Positions 57,259-64,000 of a stretch of DNA of 64,000 nt are shown in pieces (position 1 is the first letter of the stretch; each line of letters starts with the position of its first letter). Under the pieces are notes generated by a model. That model had not been told where the DNA came from and did not search any database. It worked only from the letters and a program-made list of their open reading frames with translations. The DNA lies in the NCBI GenBank assembly GCA_022225965.2, contig JAKJXP020000013.1, forward strand, positions 248,001-312,000, read 5' to 3'. Origin of the DNA: Diatrype stigma (Eukaryota > Ascomycota > Sordariomycetes > Xylariales > Diatrypaceae). A program made the translations under genes and the position numbers.

Positions 57259-58784
57259 CTTCTTCGTCCTTCACCGCACGTCACGTCTGTTTAATTAGTT
57301 TAATTACCTAGACAAAGACGACGAAGGGGGAGAGGAAAGGAAGAGGAAGAGGAAGAGGAGCCAACAACCCGAGACGGCTGGCCGGATGAGCTGGGAGAGA
57401 AATGGCGGCTTACCATCCCGGCGGGGCTGGTCAGCAAGGGGAGCACAGCATCTTATTTATATGCCTGCCTGGAACTAGATAGAGCATCGTTCCTCGGCCT
57501 TCCCAGTTCTCTCTCGTTTTCTACAGACACCAACGCGAGTTTGTGTCGGTCCGAGCAGGGGTCGGTTCCTTCTCCACGATCTCATTTCGACTTGACAAGG
57601 TCCAGGTGTCCGGCGCGGGCCAGTGGTCCACAATTTCCCCTCATGAGCACCGATTCTGGGGATACGCGATGAGTTTAGGTCTAGATGAGGGAGTGGCTGT
57701 GATGTCTCCAATCGACTGACCCTCCAGCTTGTCTACCAAGTTCATCTTGAACTGCTCTTGTTGTAGCTATGTAAGTGTGGAATGGGTAGGGAAACAGGAA
57801 CAGGGCTTCAGCAAGAATCTAGTATTCAGCATTCGGAAGGAGCCGGGACCATCCCCCTTGAGTATTACTCACCGCAATTATCTTATAATGGGCTTACTTT
57901 ACCCCTACAGCATCAATCCCCAATCCCCCAATTCCATCATTGACGCTTATTTCCTTCTCCACACAAAGCGACATCCACAATCCACCCGTTTCCGGGGCCC
58001 CGCATGTGCTACCCAAGACCCAAGGTGACGTTACAGCCAAGATCTCCAAAAAGATCCCGAGGTCGTCCACCGTCATATTTACCACGGACGAACATAGTAC
58101 CGAGTTGGCTTTACCTCCCGCTTGACCGTCACTTGTCGTGAACTTGAACTGGAATCTTCATAATATTTTCAACGTGGTCTTCAGATTGCCTAAACATGGA
58201 TGTACTAGGAGGTAGTGGGAGAGGGCGAGCTTATAGGAGTAACAGCTCGGAGAACGAGAAATCCAACTTTATTGATTCCCAGGCGATATCATTGTAATGC
58301 ATCATAATATGTTCTGACTAATGAGCATAGAAAAACCACAAAAAATATTGCCTGGTCCAGGGGTCGAACCTGAGTCTTTTTCTTTTCTTGCCATTTGTCT
58401 CTTGCCGTTCTGTGGAGGTAGCACACAGGGTGGAAGAGTTACCCGTTTCTGCTTCTGCGGTGTACACTTGTACAGCCACAGGGAATCGAACCCAAGGTCT
58501 TCTGTTTCACTTTTTGTGAGTTGACCGTTTGTTTTTTTGGGCAGAATTCAAATGTGCTAACCACTACACCAACCTGGCTTGAATTGTTGGAAGGTTGGTT
58601 GCTTAATGGTGCTGATATTGACAAGACTTGTAGGTGGTTGGATTGCCAGCGGGACAATACCGCTTAATACAAGTCATCCATGGTTATTCAGTTCCACAGG
58701 CGACAGTAGTACCTCTGTTGCTAGGACAGGACACCTATTGATTCTGTGTCTATGAAATTGCAGCTAGGTTACCTAGCGATCAAA
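57259..58784. other. Spacer with a tRNA-like segment
   Basis: 5' flank of GH43 and 3' flank of GH20, both minus strand. Holds the tRNA-like stretch at 58,350-58,578 described separately; otherwise no gene is supported. Short ORFs near 57,729 and 58,321 are not convincing. Confidence 0.5.
58350..58578 (-). other. tRNA-derived, SINE-like or degenerate tRNA segment
   Basis: On the minus strand, 58,554-58,571 reads TGGTGTAGTGGTTAGCAC, a perfect tRNA D-arm/A-box of the Glu/Gln type. Two B-box/T-arm matches follow: GGTTCGATTCCC (58,481-58,492) and GGTTCGACCCC (58,360-58,370). The outermost heptamers, GCCAGGT (58,572-58,578) and ACCAGGC (58,350-58,356), can pair with one mismatch like an acceptor stem. 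At 229 bases it is far too long for a normal tRNA, and the anticodon arm is unclear. It may be a tRNA gene with a very long insert, a fused pair of tRNA relics, or a tRNA-derived SINE. Confidence 0.45.
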
Positions 58785-61177
58785 CTAAACATCAGAACTC
58801 AGGCTCCAAGCCGCAAGTCGCCCACTCCAATCAGCACCGTCTCCTCCAATCCTCGCTATGGGCGCCTCGATCGCCACGGGTGTCCACTCGACCGACTCGC
58901 CGTTTATGCCCAGCATGGCCTGGAACTCTTCTTCTCCCTCTGCCGCATCATCACCCCCTCCTCCTCCTCCTACACCAGGCAGCGGCAGGGGCGTGTCGAG
59001 ACTGGTCGTCCGCACGCCGGCGAACGTCTGGTTCCCGCGCCCCACGAGGCGCAGGTCAACCCACTCGCCCGTGCCGACGGGCACCGTGGTCGACCTCAGG
59101 CGAAAGTAGGTCCCCGCGGCGAAGAGGGTGACGGACGGGGTCAGCATGAGCGCTGAGTCCCTCCCGGACACCAGGGTCACGTCTGTCCCGTCCCCGGCGG
59201 TGGCGTCGATCCGGAGCCGCAGCGACAGCGTGTAGTTGCGGCCCTTGGAGTCGAGGGGGGTCTCGAACGCGCACGACGAGTCGATCGCCCACGTCTGGTC
59301 GTCATCCGCCAGTGGGCAGGAGACCATCGCATCGTATCCGTTGCCGGAGGTGTCGTCAACGCTGCCGCCCGTATAGTTAAAGACAGTGGGGCCGTCGGAG
59401 GCGATGGAGCGCTCGAGGTTCTCGCCGGGCACGGAGGGTCGCAGCGCCTCAAAGGCGGCGCCGAACTCGGCCTCGGACAGGTCGCCGCCCCACTGCTTGT
59501 CGGCGAGGGCGGGGATGCCCTCGCGCCAGGCGTAGTACGCCTCGGAGTAGACGGAGGCGTTGGCGCCGTAGTCGTTCCAGAGCGGCGTGACGGCGCCGAG
59601 CACGAGGGGCTCTGAGGCCGGCGGGTTGTTTGCCGCGTCCTTGGTGTCGAAGACGTTGGGGTGCCACAGGCCGCCGCCGCCCGGGACGGACGGGTCGCCG
59701 TTCCACGTGCGCGCGATCGGCACCTGCTGCGGGTAGCTGCCGGACCACTTGTTGACCGTGTAGAAGGTGTCGTCCGAGTTGAGCACGGCGTAGCCGTTGC
59801 GGATGTAGTCCGGGTACGGGTTGTCCTCGAAGAAGGCCCAGTGCTGCACCGACACGGCGTCCGTGGCCACGTTGCCGTCGCCGTACTCGGGCTTGGGCGG
59901 GAACGTGCCCCAGATGCGCGTCGCCTTGCCCCCAGGCGACGTGTCGCGGATGTGCGCCGCCATCTCGCTGACGAACCGGTTGTAGTCGGCCGGGTCGGCC
60001 GTGTACTCGTCCGCGCCGATGTGCACCGTCTTGCTGTGGAACCAGGGCAGGAACTCCGACCAGATGGCCTGCACGGTTGGGATCGTGTCCGGGTGCGAGA
60101 TGTTGAGGAGCGACAGGTCGTCGCTCAGGCCCAGCTCGGGCCGCCACTGCACGATGGCGAGCGCGTGGCCGGGCGCCTCGATCTCCGGGATGATGGTGAC
60201 GCCGCGCGCCGCGCATGCCGACTGCATGTCCTCGAACTGGTCCCGCGTGTACGACTCGTTCTTGAGCTGGTTCTGCATCAGCCCGGCGAGGTCCTCCGCG
60301 TCCGACCAGAGCCGGAACCAGGCGTCGAGCTCCAGCGAGCGCTCCCGCGTGTAGATGGCCACGTTGTTGTACAGGTTGTCGCTCAGGTGTAGGTGGAACG
60401 TGTTCTGCTTGAAGAAGCTCATGTAGGAGCAGAGGTCGGTGATGAACTATAGTTGTTACGTTATCCCATCGTCAGCTTGTTCGTATTTGTTCATTCCACA
60501 ACCAATTTATTTGCTGCAGACTTCGACGAACGCACCTCGGGCGGATAGTAATGCCGCGCCGCATCGAGCATCATGCCCCGAATCCCCCACCCGGGAGCAT
60601 CTTTCGCCTCGCCGTAAGGTATGGAGCCGTCCTTGGATAGTATCGCCTGCTGTAAAACGGTCCGGGTTCCCCACCACGCGCCCAAGGGGCTGGCCCCTGA
60701 GATGACAACGCCCGAGGGAGACACGGTAAGCGTGTATCCTTCGGAAGTCGCGGCGCCGCTCGCACCAACGTACTCTGCCGATTCATTTACGGTGAGGAAG
60801 ATAGCATCCGGCGGCGCGACGTCAGCAGTCGAAACATCGAGATCAATGTCCAGGACACTCTTGAGGTCCCCTGCAAATGTGCTTGCGAAGTCGCTCAGGG
60901 TTGGCGGGATCAACGTCTCGCCCGCTTCGTCGCGGAAATCAGAATACTGAGAGTCCACGACTAGCCCTTTCAACCCGGAGATCGAGTAAACCCCTTCACC
61001 CGAGCTGATGAAGGGAGTCTTGGGGATCCCCACGCTCACGCTATCTTTGGCACTTGCTGTCGCTGGGAAGTGTCAGTTCAACATGCTCAAGAGGTAAGTA
61101 GCCAGGGAGGTGGTAGTATAGAACAAACCAGATATCCATTTCAGCAACCACGATATCTTGAACCAAGTGTTCGCCAT
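58785..61177 (-). CDS. GH20 beta-N-acetylhexosaminidase, with C-terminal lectin-like domain
   Basis: Removes terminal N-acetylglucosamine (or galactosamine) from chitin fragments or glycans. Three minus-strand exons: 61177-61129, 61062-60536 and 60446-58785 (745 residues). N-terminal signal peptide (MANTWFKISWLLKWISATASA), split by intron 1 with a GTTTGT donor. Then the GH20b-like domain (about 40-150; GYTLTVSPSGVVISGASPLG), and the catalytic barrel from RGMMLDAARHYYPPE|FITDLCSYM. The barrel carries HLHLSDN, IIPEIEAPGHA and the catalytic HIGADEY with Asp338-Glu339. After the barrel (about 545 onward) comes a beta-rich domain resembling a laminin-G/concanavalin-like fold, with a poly-Gly linker near 690. 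Secreted and N-glycosylated is likely (several NxT/S). It sits beside the GH43 gene on the same strand. Confidence 0.93.
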
Positions 61178-62064
61178 GTTGACACGTTATTATTCATACC
61201 ACAATAACGCAAGGGGACTGCCGGGCACTGCGTAGCATGGGGAAGGACACTGATAGATAAATATATATGCAAACCTCTGTTCCAGGGTCTGACGTCTTCT
61301 AATCTACAATGACACACTGATAGCAACTTCCCATAAATTTCCAAGCAACTCACCCTGGGCATAGCCTATCGCTAGTTATCGGCTATCCATTGAACTGTCG
61401 TCACTGAGCACCGAGACATGGCATTGCAACTCTGTAAGCGGGACAACCGGCGATCATTCCCATAACGGCCATGCGTTGGACACCTCCGTAAAGACAATCA
61501 AGTCTGCGATAGGGACCAGGTCGGTATAACATGTAACCTATAGGGCGGGGATGATAAGGTCTATACTCGTATAGGGGGTGATAAGATAACCGACAGGAGG
61601 GGCTGGAGGGGTTAGGTATAATTCGTATATACAAGCTGACAGGTACCAGTCCCAAGCTCTTATTTCATGCTGATGTACTGGTATTGGAACGCAAAGTTAC
61701 CCAAGTATTAACGTAGGTTTATAAGGTTGATAAGGTTGATATCTATATATTTATGTCCATAAAAAGAAAATTCTGAAAATTCGTGTATATTCCAAGTAAG
61801 AATGGTCAACATCGCGACTTTCGCCGACAGCAATTGCGACATGTCGAATTAGTGATGCTACCGAAATAAGTAAAGCCAGCTTTCCGATGTGCGGAGAGGT
61901 GCGCTATAACTATCAGCCGACTACGTAAGTATTTAATCGCAGGCATTCAGTCAAGAAAACAAAAGGGGCAAAAGGGACAAAACAAAAAAATAGCAAAGAT
62001 AGCAAGCGGGGTCAACAATCGCCAACACTCTATAAGTCTGTCCTGCTATTGAACTTCGGCAAAC
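61178..62064. promoter_or_regulatory. Divergent promoter spacer, GH20 / tartrate-dehydrogenase-like gene
   Basis: 887 bases between divergent starts, AT-rich. A-rich runs at 61,955-62,005 precede the dehydrogenase start. No gene or clear operator seen. Confidence 0.45.
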
Positions 62065-63322
62065 ATGTCGCCTTCAACCGTGCCCGCTTCCAAGTCTTAC
62101 AGTATCGCCTCGATCCCGGCTGACGGCATTGGCCCCGAGGTTATCGATGCCGCCCACATTGTGCTAAGGACGCTTGCAGAGACATTGGGCTCGTTTGATA
62201 TTGACTTTACGCACTACGACTGGAGCTCGGAGACGTATAAGAAGACAGGGAAGTACATTCCCGATGGCGGGTTGGATGAGTTGAAAAAGCACGATGCTAT
62301 TCTATTCGGTGCCGTAGGCGCGCCCGGTCAGTACTTGGTCCTCTTGTCCTTTGCTGCGACGACATCCAGGCTAATAAGGGGGGTTATAAATCAGATGTCC
62401 CCGACCACATCTCATTATGGGGTCTTCGTTTGGCAATTTGCCAGCCGTTCCAGCAGTACGCCAACGTGCGGCCTACCAAAGTGTTCAAGGGGACGCAGTC
62501 GCCGCTGCGCAACTGCAAGCCTGGGGACCTAGACTGGGTCATCGTCCGTGAGAACAGCGAAGGCGAGTACGCGGGGCAGGGCGGCCGGTCGCACCGCGGC
62601 CAGGCGTGGGAGGTGGCCACCGAGGTCTCCATCTTCTCCCGCCACGGCGTCGAGCGCATCATGCGCTTTGCCTTCGAGACCGCGCAGAGGCGGCCCCGCA
62701 AGCTCCTGACGGTGGTGACGAAGAGCAATGCCCAGCGCAACGGGATGGTGCTGTGGGATGAGGTCGCGGCCAGCGTCGCCAAGGACTTCCCCGATGTCGC
62801 CGTCGACAAGATGCTGGTTGATGCCATGACTTGCCGCATGGTCCTGAAGCCCGAGTCTATCGATACTATCGTTGCCACGAACCTAGTGAGTTTTGATGAT
62901 ACAAAACCACCTCCAACAAGTTCTTGCCTGGACGGAAGCTGATTCGATGGCAATGTAAATAGCATGCCGACATTCTCTCTGACTTGGCTGCTGCGTTGGC
63001 GGGTTCCATCGGTATTGCGCCGACGTCGAATCTAGACCCCACGAGACAGAATCCCAGCATGTTCGAGCCGATACACGGCTCGGCATTCGACATCACTGGC
63101 AAGGGGGTCGCGAACCCCGTTGCTACCTTCTGGACGAGCGCCGAGATGCTAGCGTGGCTGGGCGAGGAGGATGCTAGCAAGAAGCTTCTAGATTCCGTTG
63201 AACGTGTGTGTGAGAAGGGCATTGTGACTGCCGACCTCGGCGGTACTGCAAGAACGGTTGATGTTACAAATGCAGTCTGTGATGAAATCAAGGGCCTGTA
63301 TGGTAAACCAGGCAAGGCTTGA
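62065..63322 (+). CDS. Tartrate dehydrogenase / decarboxylating D-malate dehydrogenase-like enzyme
   Basis: NAD- and Mn2+-dependent beta-decarboxylating dehydrogenase related to 3-isopropylmalate dehydrogenase. Three exons: 62065-62326, 62395-62885 and 62963-63322 (370 residues, normal for the family). Key text: SIASIPADGIGPEVIDAA (nucleotide-binding start), AILFGAVGAPG|DVPDHISLWGLRL across intron 1, NVRPTKVFKGTQSPLRN, and VIVRENSEGEYAGQGGRSH, which marks the tartrate/D-malate subgroup rather than leucine biosynthesis. VTKSNAQRNGMVLWDE and VDAMTCRMVLKPESIDTIVATNL|HADILSDLAAALAGSIGIAP supply the metal-binding acidic residues. MFEPIHGSAFDITGKGVANPVA closes the active site. Products would be D-glycerate and CO2 from tartrate, or pyruvate from D-malate. 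The glycerate kinase at 34,030 could use the glycerate. Confidence 0.93.
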
Positions 63323-64000
63323 GGTGTATAATGTAGGATGAGGGCAAAACCAGACCTCACGGAGAGATAGCCTTGCCTATCATTAATAACAAATAAACCC
63401 TTATTTGACATACAGAGCACCATGACCGGTGTTCTCATGTATGACCCAATGCCAGGTGGTAGGCACCGAAGATAAACGAACCCTGAGGATGAATTATTAA
63501 AACCCAAATACTAGACAAATCGTAAAGTAATCCTTCATTCTGGTAGCTTCAGTAGACTGTTGAACCTATTGTGTTTGTCCGACTGTAGTATATTTGATAG
63601 TGAATAGGGGTTGGAGCAAGCAAAGCGTGTTAGTAAGTATGTAGTAGTCGATAGGTAGTATTCATAAATTCGTGATGACAGCAATAATAATACGAAGCTA
63701 CCCTGTTTTTACAAGTTACAATGCGTATTATTTATGTATCGACGGATGTCAAGTATGTTGAGATACAATGATTCTCTCGAGTCATTCATTCGCTTGGGGT
63801 GAAGCATACTTGAGTATCCGAGCAAAAGTCATAAAATGTCGCCCACAACATTTTCTTTATCACAGCGAAGCCATAATTTTCCCTAAAAGGTAAGCAACAT
63901 CTGGCTATGAACAACGTGATTGGTCATTTACCAACACTCTGGCCAAACATCTCGGCCCCTTTATTGAAAATGTGTTACGAATGTTGTGTCTTACAATTTG
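63323..64000. other. Terminal spacer, nothing seen
   Basis: 3' flank of the dehydrogenase gene and AT-rich sequence to the window end. No gene or RNA seen. Confidence 0.5.

Overview
This 64 kb window comes from a filamentous ascomycete (Pezizomycotina), most likely a Sordariomycete. The genes have short GT..AG introns with CTAAC/CTGAC-type branch points, GC-rich coding exons sit in AT-richer spacers, and there are fungal-specific families: Dal5-type permeases, an acetamidase-like amidase, an ADF-H scaffold protein and mitofusin Fzo1. Gene structures were assembled by hand from the sequence. Exon joins were accepted when phase, splice signals and family conservation agreed. Ranks below phylum are inference.

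Region 1 (1-17,783) is accessory metabolism. It holds a partial Ni/Co transporter, an MmgE/PrpD-family protein, a Dal5-type permease divergent from an amidase, a sugar transporter, a short-chain dehydrogenase, and a carboxylesterase divergent from a second Dal5-type permease. A small 76-residue ORF lies between the sugar transporter and the dehydrogenase. The set reads as uptake plus hydrolysis plus oxidation of small organic compounds; several HGATAR sites lie between the first permease and the amidase.

Region 2 (17,784-35,782) is gene-poor with long empty spacers. It carries a 1,323-residue ADF-H protein, a proline-rich protein ending in a CHORD-like Cys/His domain, a DHA1-type drug:H+ antiporter and a glycerate kinase. 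Region 3 (37,096-46,580) holds conserved housekeeping genes: a PP2C phosphatase, ESCRT-III Vps2/Did4 and mitofusin Fzo1.

Region 4 (47,935-63,322) has a seven-exon sugar-transporter-like MFS gene, a Helo-like/ankyrin protein, a GH43 and a GH20 glycoside hydrolase, and a tartrate-dehydrogenase-type enzyme. The most striking object is a 1,850 bp LTR element at 53,445-55,294. It has two identical 149 bp LTRs, a 5 bp target duplication (GTAGA), a primer-binding site matching the anticodon arm of initiator tRNA-Met, and a gag gene but no pol. It has landed in the last codons of the GH43 gene and now supplies that gene's C-terminal codons and stop. This is a recent insertion of a gag-only (TR-GAG-like) element.
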